Positions 25,641 through 36,122 are shown, counted from the first letter of the stretch. The stretch: 64,000 nucleotides of DNA from Cacajao melanocephalus (GCA_963573385.1 CAUYLG010066031.1:51687-115686); one strand, 5' to 3'. Numbers and translations are program-made. The notes: generated by a model from the sequence alone, not told the origin.

Positions 25641-26949
25641 CTAAAAATTGTTTTCATTTACCTGTGTTGCATTCCTTTCTTTGTCCTTTGGTATACATAT
25701 TTTTTGTACTTCTTAGCATATTTATATTTCTTACTCTAGTTTTGAAATGTTATTTACTGTTTTTTTCTGTTGTTTATCATGTATAATTTTAGTAATTACA
25801 TAATATTCCATTAAGTCACTATTCTGTAATTTACTCAACCATTCCACTATGGCTGAACTGGTTCTTCAAGCATAGAACTCATTTTACTTTGAAGCTTTTG
25901 ATGTACACTGTCAAACTGCCCTTCAAAGCCTGTGCCATTTTACAGTAATATGGGGTCACATTTGACCTGGCTGTGTTATTCTCTAAATTCTCTAATTCTA
26001 TTAAATGGAATTGGAGTTATGTGAAATGTTCCTAAAGAAATTTAAAAAATGGCAGTGATTCAATCAAGCAACCAATCAATGTAAAAAGCATTTCGATAAT
26101 GTATTAGGAATTATATAGAGAGAAGTCTAAAGTTATACTGTTAAGACAAGAAACAGTAACAGTGATCATGGGATAAAACCCTCTAGTCTATAAAGGGCCT
26201 ATAATACAGATATATCTGTATTGCAATAGTTGCTGTAATGTACCACATACAAGACACTAGTAATCAGAGTGATACCACCTGTGTAGATAGAGGAAACCTC
26301 TTCCTCCGCTGCTTTCAGGGTCAGAACCAGCTCTGGATAAAAGTGTTTATATAGGAGAAGTTGATATTGGCAAACAGTTCCTTCTTGCAAAGACCCTGTA
26401 CTATGTGCGGCTTCCTACCTGACCTCATGTCACATAACATAGGAGGGAGATAATCAGAGTTTTCCTGGAGATTAATTTTGAGATGCTGATAGGAAAGATC
26501 CTTGTTCTGCTGGGGCTATTAAGCTGGGAATGTGGGAAGTTGGAGCTGTTGAAGATCATCTTCCCTTGCTGTATTTAGGAAGCCAGTTGCAGGAAGAGAA
26601 AATGAGGGAGAGGGGAGCCAAACCAACAGGTTATGAGAGGGGGAAGGAAGGACAGAAAAAGTACTCGAGCGAGAGAGTGAGAAAGCAGCTTGATAAATAC
26701 CATGGTAGCCTGCATTTTGCCTGTAGCCTTTTGGGGTTTAAATACTTCACATCAAATGTGTGACTTCAATCAGGCAACGTTGGGCAGCAGGCTGAGAGCT
26801 ACAGCATAGCTGTTTCTTTTTAACTAAAGCCCATGCTCTTGCCATGTCTTGGATGTTATTCTCTCCTGCAATCTCAGAACCCTATGATCTCTTTTCTCAG
26901 TGTTGCTTATCCATTCTATAAACAAGCCCCTTTTTCTAGTGATTCCATC
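25641..26949. other. Flanking DNA, no recognised feature
   Basis: Includes a purine-rich stretch near 26600-26680. ORFs here are short and show no domain. Confidence 0.4.
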
Positions 26950-27138
26950 TTCTTCCCCAGTTCTCACTCTATTTCCCATTCCAGCCAAACCTCTTGAAAC
27001 GGTGTCTACATTCACTCTCTCACATCCTTTTCACCTCAACCTACCCCAACAGGCTTCCACTCACACCCCCCTACTGAAACTGTTGAAAGATTACTAAGGA
27101 CCTGTCCACGCCAACTCCACATAGTATTCTTTTTTAAT

Positions 27139-27269
27139 TTATTTTTATATTTTGTAGAGACAGGGTCTCACTTTGTTGCCCAGGCTGGTCTTGTACTCCT
27201 GGACTCAAGCCTCTTGCCTCAACCTCCCAAAGTACTGGGACTACAGGTGTGAGCCATGGCGCCTAGCCC
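27139..27269 (-). mobile_element. Alu left-monomer fragment, antisense (in L2)
   Basis: About 130 bp from 'gtagagacagggtctcactt' to 'gtgagccatggcgcctagcc', inserted in the L2. Confidence 0.88.
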
Positions 27270-27771
27270 ATGTGGCATTCTTTAGTCCTTGCCTACTCTT
27301 GGCATCATTTGACCTAGCTGACGATTCCTTCCTGCTTGAAAATGTTTTGGTTGGTTTCCATAATACCTGGACACCACATCTTCCTGACTGCTGCTTTTCT
27401 CTTACCTCCCTGGCTGCTGCCTCTCAACCTGCTTGCCTGCTTCTCCTCCACCCACAAACATTGGAGTTGCTGAAGGGCTCTGTCCTAGGTCCCCTTCTCA
27501 AGTTACATTTTCTTCCTATCTTCCCATAACAGAGTCTGATCCACGATTCTAGCTTCAATACTATCTGTATACTGATGGTCCCCAAATTTGCCTTTAGCTA
27601 AGAGACTGCCCTCTGAGTGTCACAAGCACATAGTCAATCCCCCACTTCAGATTTCTGCTTAAATGTATCAAGATATATCAAACTTGACAGGTTTTGAATT
27701 GAACTCTTCATCCTCCCCTCCCATTCCCAACTCTTCACCCCTGCCCCAATCTCCTCTTGCCATGTTTCTCT

Positions 27772-28185
27772 CTTTTTTAAAGACAGCATCTCACTGTTAC
27801 CCAGGCTGGAGTGCAGTAGCATGATGATGGGTCACTACAGCCTCAACCCCCCAGGCTCAAGTGATCCTCCTGCCTCAGCTCCTGAGTAGCTGGGACTACA
27901 GGCACTTGCCACCACACCTGGCAAAATTTTAAACTTTTCTGTACAGACAAGGCCTCACTATGTTGCCCAGGCTAATCTTTAGGTTCAAGTGATCCTCCTG
28001 CCTTGGTTTTCCCGGGGACCATAGGCACGTGCCCTGGCTAATTTAAAAAGTGTTTTTTGTTTGTAGAGATGAGGGTCTCCCTATGTTGTGCAGGCTGGTC
28101 TTAAACTCCTGGGCTTAAGCCATCCCCCTGCCTTGTCCTCCCAAAGTGCTGGGATTACAGGTGAGCCATCGCACTTGGCTCATGC
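27772..28185 (-). mobile_element. Enlarged Alu with internal partial duplication, antisense (in L2)
   Basis: About 410 bp. Right monomer and linker are followed by a truncated left arm (to about 28010), then a second linker/left-arm copy ('ggaccataggcacgtgccct ... aatttaaaaag') and a complete left monomer. The extra ~110-130 bp suggests unequal exchange or strand slippage. Confidence 0.8.
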
Positions 28186-28496
28186 CCTGTTTCTTAACTC
28201 TCTAATAGCTCCCCAGTCCACACAGTTGCTCAAGCCAGATTCTGCAAGTCATCCTTAATACTGTCCTCTTCCTCATTCCCTTCAATCTTTCACCAAGACC
28301 TATCAATTCTACTTCCAAAACACTTCTTGAATTCATCTATTTATCTTCATCTCCATCACCACCTCCTGAGTCTTAGCCGCCATCTTCTCACCTCCGGATT
28401 TTTGGCACCAGCCTCATAATTGGTCTCCCCACACTCACGCTGTTTCTTCTAGTCCACTCCTCAGAGAGCTATTTGATTTTCTAAAAAAATATATAA

Positions 28497-28670
28497 TGGG
28501 ACTACAGGCATGTTCCACCACATCCAGCTAATTTTTTTAGTTTTTATTTTTGGTAGAGACAGTCTTGCCATGTTGTCCAGGCTGGTCTCGAACTCCTGGG
28601 CTCAAGCAGTACTCCTGCCTTGTCCTCCCAAAGTGTTGGGTTTATAGGTGTGAGCCACCTTGCTCGTCCC
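28497..28670 (-). mobile_element. Alu 5'-half, antisense (in L2)
   Basis: Starts within the right monomer at 'gggactacaggcatgttcca' and runs through the left monomer to 'gagccaccttgctcgtccc'. Confidence 0.88.
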
Positions 28671-29732
28671 CATGAGATTTAAAACACAAATCTCATCTTG
28701 CCCTGGCTCTGCTTAACAGCCTTCAGAGGCATCCAGTTGCTCACAGATAATGTCCAAAGAGTTTCCTATGATCTACCAGTCTGGCCATTGTGACCACCTT
28801 TGCAAACTCATTTCAGCCACTCTTCCCTCACCGTCCTCAGCTCCAGCCACATAGAATCCTCCCTGTTCCCAAACAGGCCAAGCCATCTGTTTTCTCGGGA
28901 GCTCTGAATGAGCTGATCTCTCTGCTATTTGCTTCTTCAAAGAACCCTTCCCTGACCACCTATCCAGTTATAATGCATCACCCCTTGGCACCGTGGGCTT
29001 TTCCTTCACTGCACCCTCCACATACATCGTCTTGTATTTGTTGATTTTTCTCCTTGTGGGACTGTAAGCCCCAGGTGGGCAGGCACTATGGCTGTTTGAC
29101 CCACTGCTCTGTCACCATTGCCAGTCTCGGTGCCTGATAGGTACTGACTGATAGGGTGAAGATTGAGTGTCTGGTGTCCTCACATCCCAGTCCCAGAGCA
29201 GCTGTGTGGCCACCTGCCATTTGGGGACTGTTTTCTTTTTTTAAATTTTAATTTCAATTAAAAAAAATCTTTTAAAGTGTACACACCATGATTCTGTATG
29301 GGGACTGTTTTCTTTAAGCGTCAAAGTCCAACAGCAGCAAATCCTTTAGTGGCTCTTAAAGCTAGAGCCTTTTCTCTTTGGAGAAAAGGGTGACAGAGTT
29401 GACCCACATGGTAGATGCGACCTCTTCCCCTGGAGCACTAAAGCCAGACAGGAGCCCCCTGGACATTTGAGAGCATGCTTTACAAATCCTGCCTAAAGCT
29501 AAGGTGTCATTAGAATGACATGTTGCATCCCTGCCTTGTTCTCTAAGGAAGCTTTGGTGTTTTTAAGACAGGCCCTCTCCCCCCCAGCCCATTGTCCTTA
29601 TTTGTTCTCATTCTGTATAGCACAGTTATTAACAGGTGAGGCCTCATTGCACTCATGTAAAATCGTTGAGAACCTACTCAATTAGAAACCTCTGAACAAG
29701 GCCTTAGAGGTGGGGGCTGGAAAGATGAAGCT

Positions 29733-29900
29733 GGGGCCAGGTACAGGGGCTTATGCGTTTAATCTTAACACTTTAGAAGGCGGGGGTGGGGGCTGGAGGA
29801 TCACTTAAGCCCAGGAGCTGGAGGTTATAGTGAGCCATGATCGCACCACTGTACTGCAGCTTGGGTGACAAAGGAAAACACAGTCTCTAAAACATAAAAG
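29733..29900 (+). mobile_element. Internally deleted Alu, sense
   Basis: The Alu 5' end joins directly to the 3' portion of the right monomer (about 160 bp in all), with a GAAA-rich purine tail to about 29955. Confidence 0.8.
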
Positions 29901-29955
29901 AAAGAAAAAGAAAGAAAGGAGCAAAGGAAGGAAGAAAAGCAGGAATGAAAGAAAG

Positions 29956-30589
29956 CCGAACCAGCCCCAAGGGAGCCAGTATAGCAAGACAGAATGTCAA
30001 CAAGTATCTTAACAGTGGCCTAGGCTTTACGGGAAACAAATTGGTTGTGGCGGGCCCTCGGGAAGCACGCTTTGCTGCATAGCAGAGTAGTCCACAAGGC
30101 CCTCCCAGAAGACAAAATCTGCAGGAGCCACGGGGTGGGAAGCATCAGAAGGCTGCCCTCTCTGACTGCAAATACAAGCTGGAGTCTTCGTAGAAGAGGC
30201 GATTTCTTCCGCGTGTGTGCTGGGGACAGCCTGTGTGTGTGTGTGAACATTTTCCGCCCTTGCTGTGCAGGGCTTGGTGGACCAGGAACCACCAGCAGAG
30301 GAAGAGACTTGCTACCTCTCGGCCATGTCTGTCTCCAGAAGAACCGACTTTTCCTGCTCTTTGTGCAACCAGGCACACCTTCCGAGGAAGGAGGTGAACA
30401 GGATTTCCACCATTACTACTGCCCTATTAAAACACACACATACACACAAGTGTGTAATTAGCCTCTGAAGGAAAGGCGCACAAACAGGATGCATTCAAGC
30501 TGACCCCGGGATGAGCCATCCCTGTAAAGATTAGGAAAAAGAATCTCCCCGCCATGCGCCCACCTCTGGCCTCTTTGGGACGGTTCTGC
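29956..30589. other. Proximal upstream region of PRKCH
   Basis: No repeat is named apart from short GT/CA runs at 30230-30243 and 30431-30456. A 138-codon plus-strand ORF at 30045-30461 overlaps several ORFs on both strands and is not supported as a gene. It could hold upstream promoter elements. Confidence 0.4.
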
Positions 30590-30997
30590 AGGGTCACCAG
30601 CCCACCCGGGGGGCTGGGAGAGAGGGGCGGGCGACTCGTCAACAAGCGAGTTTCTGGCTGGAGCTCCTCCTCCGCATCCTCCCGACCTTCCATCCCTCCC
30701 TAGTCCAGTCTCCTACGCCCCAGGTGTTTGCTGAGGCCGAGCCACGAACCCTTTCCTTTTTGGCCTGCGCCCGCGGTGGCCCCTAACCCGCAGCGCACGG
30801 TCAAACCCAGCGCTACAAGGAGGGCGCTCAGGGCGGCGCAAGCGGGCACTGGACTCCCCGGGGGCGTGCGCGGGGATCCACCCACCGCAGGGCCCGATCG
30901 CGGGCTGCGCGCCACTCCCCCGGGGTCCGGAGGGCGCGGGAGCGGGCGCAGGGGTTCTGTGAACTTGGAACCTGGCGGCGCGAGGTTCTCGCCAGGG

Positions 30998-31054
30998 ATG
31001 AGGCGGCGGCAGCTGCTTCCTGGTTTGAAGTTCGCCGAGTGGGGGAGAGCGTGA
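30998..31054 (+). CDS. Upstream ORF 1 in the PRKCH 5' leader (18 codons)
   Basis: An ATG at 30998 opens an 18-codon frame closed by TGA at 31052-31054. Its context has G at -3 and A at +4, so initiation would be moderate. It lies 483 nt upstream of the PRKCH start codon. Published work on PKC eta describes two uORFs in its leader that repress translation and allow regulation under stress. This ATG and the next are the only two between 30998 and the main start, which matches that description. It is functional only if transcription begins upstream of 30998. Confidence 0.6.
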   Translation: MRRRQLLPGLKFAEWGRA

Positions 31055-31285
31055 GCCCGCGGAGGCGGGGCAGGAGGAGAAGCAGGAGGAGGCGGGGGAA
31101 GAGACGCTTGAGGCTGGAGCTCACCGGACGGGTCGCTCCGGCTCTCCGGAGAGAGGAGCTGCCCGGCCCTGGAGAAGGGGCGAGTCCCGCGCGAGTCCCC
31201 GGGAAGCGCCGCGCGCTCGGAAGGGACGGTCGGGCTTCCCCTGCCCGCTGAGGGCTCGGCGGCGGGCTCCCCTCCTTTCCACCTC

Positions 31286-31309
31286 GGGAGGGAGGGAAGG
31301 AGGGGAGGG
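31286..31309 (+). promoter_or_regulatory. G-quadruplex motif in the PRKCH 5' leader
   Basis: Five G-tracts on the sense strand (lengths 3, 3, 3, 4, 3) are separated by loops of 1, 1, 5 and 1 nt, satisfying the canonical G3+N1-7 rule. The motif ends 23 nt before the uORF 2 ATG, so in mRNA it could stall scanning ribosomes. As DNA it could affect promoter structure. Folding is inferred, not shown. Confidence 0.55.
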
Positions 31310-31332
31310 AAAAGTCCCACGGAGGAGGCAGA

Positions 31333-31413
31333 ATGGCCGGTCGAGGGGCGCTTGGGCGCTGCCTTTCCCCAGAGCTGCCCGGGCTCCTGCAGCTGCCCCG
31401 AGGGCTGGCCTGA
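31333..31413 (+). CDS. Upstream ORF 2 in the PRKCH 5' leader (26 codons)
   Basis: The ATG at 31333 has A at -3 and G at +4, a strong Kozak context and better than that of the main PRKCH start. The frame is 26 codons and stops at TGA 31411-31413, 67 nt before the PRKCH ATG and in a different frame. Ribosomes would have to leak past it or reinitiate to make PKC eta. It agrees with the two-uORF leader described for this gene. The peptide itself resembles nothing I know. Confidence 0.7.
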   Translation: MAGRGALGRCLSPELPGLLQLPRGLA

Positions 31414-31480
31414 GCCAGGACGCCCCGCTCTCCCTCTGCGAACCAGTGCGGCCCCCCGGGGCTGGGGCAGCGGCGCCGGC

Positions 31481-31843
31481 ATGTCGTCTGGAACCATGAA
31501 GTTCAATGGCTATTTGAGGGTCCGCATCGGCGAGGCAGTGGGGCTGCAGCCCACCCGCTGGTCCCTGCGCCACTCGCTCTTCAAGAAGGGCCACCAGCTG
31601 CTGGACCCCTACCTGACGGTGAGCGTGGACCAGGTGCGCGTGGGCCAGACCAGCACCAAGCAGAAGACCAACAAACCCACGTACAACGAGGAATTTTGCG
31701 CCAACGTCACCGACGGCGGCCACCTCGAGTTGGCCGTCTTCCACGAGACGCCCCTGGGCTACGACCACTTCGTGGCCAACTGCACCCTGCAGTTCCAGGA
31801 GCTGCTGCGCACGACCGGCGCCTCGGACACCTTCGAGGGCTGG
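31481..31843 (+). CDS. PRKCH: PRKCH coding exon 1: N-terminal C2 domain of protein kinase C eta (partial gene)
   Basis: Translation from the ATG at 31481 starts MSSGTMKFNGYLRVRIGEAV and runs 121 codons to Trp121. I recognise this as the N-terminus of protein kinase C eta, a novel-class, diacylglycerol-activated, calcium-independent Ser/Thr kinase of about 683 residues. The exon covers essentially the whole C2 domain, which in novel PKCs helps regulate membrane targeting rather than binding calcium. Ser28 and Ser32, reported phosphosites in this domain, are present. The pseudosubstrate, C1A/C1B and kinase domains are absent and must lie in exons beyond the window. The exon ends TGG|gtgagta, a strong donor in phase 0. 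The start context has G at -3 and T at +4, which is moderate; a second in-frame ATG lies at codon 6. The open frame runs on to about 32053 only by intron read-through. Expression is probably driven by the surrounding CpG island. Confidence 0.96.
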
Positions 31844-31849
31844 GTGAGT
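31844..31849 (+). other. PRKCH: Splice donor of PRKCH exon 1
   Basis: The exon/intron junction reads TGG|GTGAGT, close to the vertebrate donor consensus MAG|GTRAGT. Cutting here leaves the frame in phase 0 after Trp121, and the next residue of PKC eta is Val, as expected if exon 2 starts with a complete codon. The position fits the point where C2 homology ends. Confidence 0.9.
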
Positions 31850-32110
31850 AGCGGCGACCCCTTCCCTTTGTGTCCACCCAACCCCGGTTCCTCTTCTATT
31901 TTTCAAAACTCACCCGGGTCCCGCTTTCCCATCGCTCCGTGGCTGAGGGAATTCCCTCCAGACTTTGGTCCTCGCCCAGGTGGCCGCGGCCTTGGTGACG
32001 CGACCGCGGTGGGTGTGTGCAGGCGCAGGTGTGTCTCCAGGAAGCTGGCCTGAACACTATCCCCTTTCGGGACGGCGGCTTGGCCTAACGGGAAGTCGGG
32101 AAGGGGTCCA

Positions 32111-33367
32111 GGGCAGTCGCCCCTTCTGCCCAGTCTTTGGGCATGAAGCTCAAACTTTCAGCACGCAAGTGATACGAAAGTAATTTGATTTAGGCAAAGT
32201 GCTTCAAGCGCTACTTAGGAGAAAGCCGTACATTCTCGCGAGCATTACTCATAATGTTTATGGATACATGTTGGTCCAGCCGCTCAGACGTGCACGCATG
32301 TTTCGGCTTGCACATCCCAGAGGTACATGAACTACATTGGCAGGGATCTGAGCGCCTGGGGTCTGCACGTTGGCAATGTTATTATTTGGCAGTTTTCCAA
32401 GGAGATGAGATTTACATATATTTGCAGGTAACTCAGTCCGAGGTGGGAGCCCTGCAGTATGGGTTTCTGCTGCTATTGGTCTGAGAAGAAGCTACAAGGA
32501 CTCCTCAGGAGGTTGTTGACCGCCCTCCCTTCCCCCATCACCTGCCCGTGTTCCTGGGTATTGACGTGTAGCTACCCGCAGCTTCCCACTTGCCTCTGCT
32601 TTTCACATAGTTCCCATGAGGCAAACTTTCTGCTGTAAATAAATTAAAACTTCCAGAGCACTCTACACAGTGCTAACATGCTTTTGCTGCCTAATCCTCA
32701 CACTGTCTTTGTGATGCGGGTGTTATCGTTCCCACTTTGAGATGATGGAATGATAATTATAATAAAGTGGTCTGGTTTGGCAAAATGGAGTATGTTATAT
32801 GAAGACTCTCAGGAGTTTAATAGTTTAAGTTCTGGAGGGAGTCAGTTTTGAACCCAATATCAGTGTTGAAAATCTGTTTGAAATTTACAAGTGGTGAAAT
32901 CAGATGGATGGTGATGAAGGCTCATTTAGGTATTTATTTTATACTTCATTTATTTTATACTATATTATTTTATACTTAGGTATGTATCTTATATTCTCTA
33001 AAATTAAAGATGTCTTATGGAGCTATTCCTTTCTTTTAAATAGAAGTACAAAACCATAATGACTGTTTAACCTTAATCGTCAAATTATATTGAGTTAATT
33101 TGTCTTCAGCCTAATTTAGTTTGTGGCACTTAGAAGTGGGGACTAGAGGAATTGCTAAAGTACAGTTAGATATTTACATTTATCCTGTGAATTTCTGGAT
33201 ATGAAATAAAAGTGAGTTTAGGCATCCAAGTGGATTTGTTGAGTTCTGTTAGTGCCTGATTAGGAGTTACGTTGGGCAAAGCTCAAGAGGAACTAGGTTC
33301 TGAAGTATGGTGGTGCAGATTGGCCAATGGCCATGAGAAGCATCCCTTCCCAGAGAGAGCCAAGACT
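32111..33367. other. Intron 1, proximal segment
   Basis: GC content falls quickly after the island. A decayed MIR (sense) is plausible at about 32665-32760 ('cctaatcctcacactgtctt'). AT-rich TTTATACT repeats lie near 32930-32995. Nothing else is recognised; promoter-proximal intronic enhancers are possible but not visible. Confidence 0.45.
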
Positions 33368-33540
33368 TGTCCTTCTCAAACGTAATCTGCCCTCTTGAAT
33401 TACCCAGGGACCTTAAAAAAATTCCCCCTTTTAAAGATTCTGGATAGGAATCTCTGGCTGTGGGATCTCATCATCTTTACTTTTGGGCTTCCCAGGTGAT
33501 TTCAGAGTGCAGTCAAGGTAGAGAACCTGTGACCTACCTG
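33368..33540 (+). mobile_element. MER5A hAT element, sense
   Basis: Runs from 'ccttctcaaacgtaatctgc' through 'gaatctctggctgtgggatc' to 'gcagtcaaggtagagaacct', the recognisable order of MER5A, with the terminal inverted repeats mostly eroded. Confidence 0.75.
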
Positions 33541-33811
33541 AAGACCAAAAGATGAGGACTTCTTGGTGTCTAAGAAGCATGAGTGTAGGAAGATCCAGTT
33601 ACCTGACTAGGTGGCATGTATAGAATTGCTTATTGTTCTACTGGATGAATAAAATATTCAATGTAAATGAGATTTCAATATTTATAATCATCAGAAATAA
33701 TTACACTTAGATGTTTAATATAACCCACTGGTGGTGTTTTGGAAAATGCGAGTGGTTGGTAGAGAAGTTCAGCATTTAAATGACCTTGAGATGACATTTA
33801 AATGATGCTTT

Positions 33812-33958
33812 GTTATGCATTTTTGTATATTAGAGGGCAGAGCTTTTTCTGTGTGTGTGTGTGTGTGTGTGTTTTAAGGTTTTGGGATATAATGATTTGT
33901 CATACATTTGTGTACATTAGAGGGCAGAATTTTTTTTGTTTTTTGTAAAGGTTTTGGG
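33812..33958 (+). repeat. Imperfect tandem duplication containing a (TG)11 microsatellite
   Basis: Unit 1 (33812-33888) and unit 2 (33898-33958) share 'attagagggcagaa/gc' and 'aaggttttgggtat/atat' blocks in the same order. The (TG)11 run at 33850-33872 is present only in unit 1, where unit 2 has a T-rich stretch. Confidence 0.75.
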
Positions 33959-34114
33959 TATTTTGGAACTGTGAGGATAGGGTAGAAAGTATGAGCAGAG
34001 TGTTGTTCCTTTTTTGTTTTCTTTTAAAGAAAATCTTGTTAAGAAAATATTTGGAAATATATGGAATGCATGCTTGTTTTTAAATAATTATCCTTTATAG
34101 TTTCAACAATGCTT

Positions 34115-34241
34115 TAAAAAAATAGAGATGAAGTCTTGCTATCTTTTTGACCAGGCTGGTCTTGAATTCTTGGCCTCAAGTCGTCCTCCTACTTCGGCCT
34201 CCCAAAGTGGTGGGATTAGGTGTGAGTCCCTGCACCTGGCC
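34115..34241 (-). mobile_element. Alu left-monomer fragment, antisense
   Basis: About 125 bp from 'aaatagagatgaagtcttgc' to 'gtgagtccctgcacctggcc'. Confidence 0.85.
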
Positions 34242-34519
34242 CAAAGGTGCTTTTGGAATTCAAGATTATATAAATACTTATTTATCTTTAGTATGTTGAA
34301 TTGACGTGTGTAGTTTATTCAGTTACATGTGGAATAATTGAATTTACTCCAAAATAAATTTATGTGTTGCAAGTGGAACTACAGATTACTGACTTAAAAA
34401 CAAAACAAAACAAAAACTCTTTCTTGAAGTAGCAAGTTCAAAAAACTCCCCAAAACCTAGTGACTTAGTTTTTGCTAGATCATGAGAAGCTCTTAGCTGT
34501 AGGTTATGGATGAGAGAAT

Positions 34520-36122
34520 TCAATATGGTTAAGATCTCAATTCTTCCCAAAGTTTTCAATAGATTCAACGTAATCTCAATCAAAAATTTTCTAAGTTTGT
34601 TATAGAAATTGACAGACTGACTTTGAAATTTATATGGGAATGTAAAGTACTGAGACCAGTCTAAGAGTAGGTTTGAAAAAGAACAGGTTGGGGGACTTAC
34701 GCTATCTGATTTTAAGGCTAACCGTAACATGACCATAATCAAGATAATGTGGTATTGGAGTAAAGAGAGACATACAGATCAGTGGAATGACTAGAAGAGA
34801 GTCTAGAAATAGAGCCACACGTATATGATCTACCGATTTCTGATAAAGCTGCCAAGAAGGCAACTCAGTTGGGGAAATGATAATCTTTTCAACTAATGGT
34901 GCTTGAACAACTGGATAGCCACGTGTAAAAATATGAGCCTTGACGTTTACCTTACATCATACAAAGACATTAATTCAAAATGGATTATAGACCTAAATGT
35001 AAGAGTTGAACTGTGAAACTTCTATAAGAAAACAAGAAAATTTTAATGACCTTGGGTTCAGCAAAAATTTTTTAGATAGTGTACAAAAGGCACCAACTAT
35101 AAAAAAATCAGTAAGTTGGACTTTATCAAAATGAAAAACTACTGCTTTCCAGAGGATGTTTAAGAAAATGAAAACCCGAGCCACAAATGGGAGAAAATAA
35201 CTGCAACATGTAAATGAAAGACATGTAACATGAATATACAAAAGAACTCTAACAGCACAATAATAATGAGAAAAATACCTAATTTAAAAATCCAACAAAG
35301 GACGTGTAACTTGTCAAATATTTGAATAGGCACTCACCTTCATGCCAAATAGCACATTAAAAGATGCTCAAAATCATGAGTCATTAAGGAAATGCAAATT
35401 AAAACCAAAATGAGATCTCAATATGCTCCCACTAGAAAGACTAAAATTAATAAGACTGACCATACCAAGCTTTGGTGAGGAAGTGGAGCGCCTGGAACTC
35501 TCATATGTGACTGTGAGGAATGTAAAATGGTACAATCATGTTGAAAAATAGTTTGACAGTTTCTTAAACTATCAAACATATGCCTACCATATAACCTACT
35601 CTTTAGTATTTACTAAGAGAAATGAAACCATTCATACAAAGGCTTGTCCATGAATGTTCATAGCATCTTTATTTGTAATAACCCCTAAACTGAAAACGAC
35701 TCAAATATCAATCAACAGATGTATGTTTAAACAATTGTGGCTTATCCATACAGTGCAATATTACTCAGCAATAAAAAGATGAGCCCATCTAACAACAGAA
35801 ACGAATCTCAGAATAATTATGCTGAATGAAAGAAGCTAGACAAAAAAGTACGATTTCATTTACGCAAAATTCTAGAAATGAAAAGGAGTCTATAGCGACA
35901 GGAAGCAGATCAGTGGTTGCCTAAAAATGGGGAGTGGAGGTGAGGGAGGGGTGGATTACAAAGGAGGCAGAAACTTTTAGGAGAGATGAATATATTTATT
36001 ATTCTGATTGTGGCAATGGTTTCACAGTTATATACATATGTCAGAGCTTATCAAATAGTCCACTTTAAGCATGTGCATGTTACTATATGACAATTATACC
36101 TGAATAAAACTGTGGGGAAAAA
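34520..36122 (+). mobile_element. Ancient L1M LINE 3' end (ORF2 tail and 3' UTR), sense
   Basis: 'attcaatatggttaagatct', 'gtggtattggagtaaagaga', 'tggtgcttgaacaactggat' and the closing 'gacaattatacctgaataaa' follow mammalian L1M ORF2 and 3' UTR in order for 1.6 kb. The frame is destroyed by many stops. It ends with an AATAAA-type signal and an A-rich stretch. Because it is sense to PRKCH, its polyadenylation signal lies in the intron on the coding strand. Confidence 0.88.

Larger units (their letters stand above)
26950..29150 (+). mobile_element. Long ancient L2 LINE (reverse transcriptase end, ORF2 tail and 3' UTR), interrupted by three Alus
   Basis: The four L2 segments read in order. The first holds sequence upstream of the RT boxes (26960-27130). 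The second holds the RT box 'KGSVLGPL' (about 27473-27496) and a decayed YADD-like box reading YTDG (about 27569-27580). The third holds ORF2 C-terminal sequence (28190-28490). The last holds the 3' end with 'gggactgtaagccccaggtg' and 'cctgataggtactgac' (to about 29150). Alus at 27139, 27772 and 28497 split it. It is long for so old a family and inactive. Confidence 0.8.
30590..32110 (+). promoter_or_regulatory. PRKCH: CpG-island promoter and 5' UTR region of PRKCH
   Basis: Base composition changes abruptly from AT-rich repeats to very GC-rich, CpG-dense sequence around the first exon. No TATA box is evident. GC-box (Sp1-like) motifs occur near 30623, 31062-31071 and 31087-31098. Several purine runs (for example 31286-31309) and pyrimidine-rich stretches are present. 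The layout is typical of a dispersed-start housekeeping-type promoter. The exact transcription start cannot be read from sequence; if both upstream ORFs are in the mRNA it must lie left of 30998. Minus-strand transcription from the island is possible but nothing shows it directly. Confidence 0.85.

Noticed and set aside
30045..30461. 138-codon ORF just upstream of the CpG island
   Set aside because: It overlaps four or five other ORFs in both orientations, has no domain, and has no supported splice or start context.
31352..31480. N-terminal extension of the PRKCH frame upstream of 31481
   Set aside because: The longer frame needs a TTG start. The ATG at 31481 gives the known PKC eta N-terminus, and no in-frame upstream ATG exists in this stretch.
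30700..31906. Two minus-strand ORFs of 268 and 261 codons across the CpG island
   Set aside because: GC-rich sequence has few stop codons. These frames are antisense to PRKCH exon 1 and its leader, are Pro/Arg/Gly/Ala-rich, and show no domain.
31844..32053. Continuation of the PRKCH frame to a stop at about 32053
   Set aside because: It reads through a strong GT donor into intron, and the residues no longer resemble PKC eta after Trp121.
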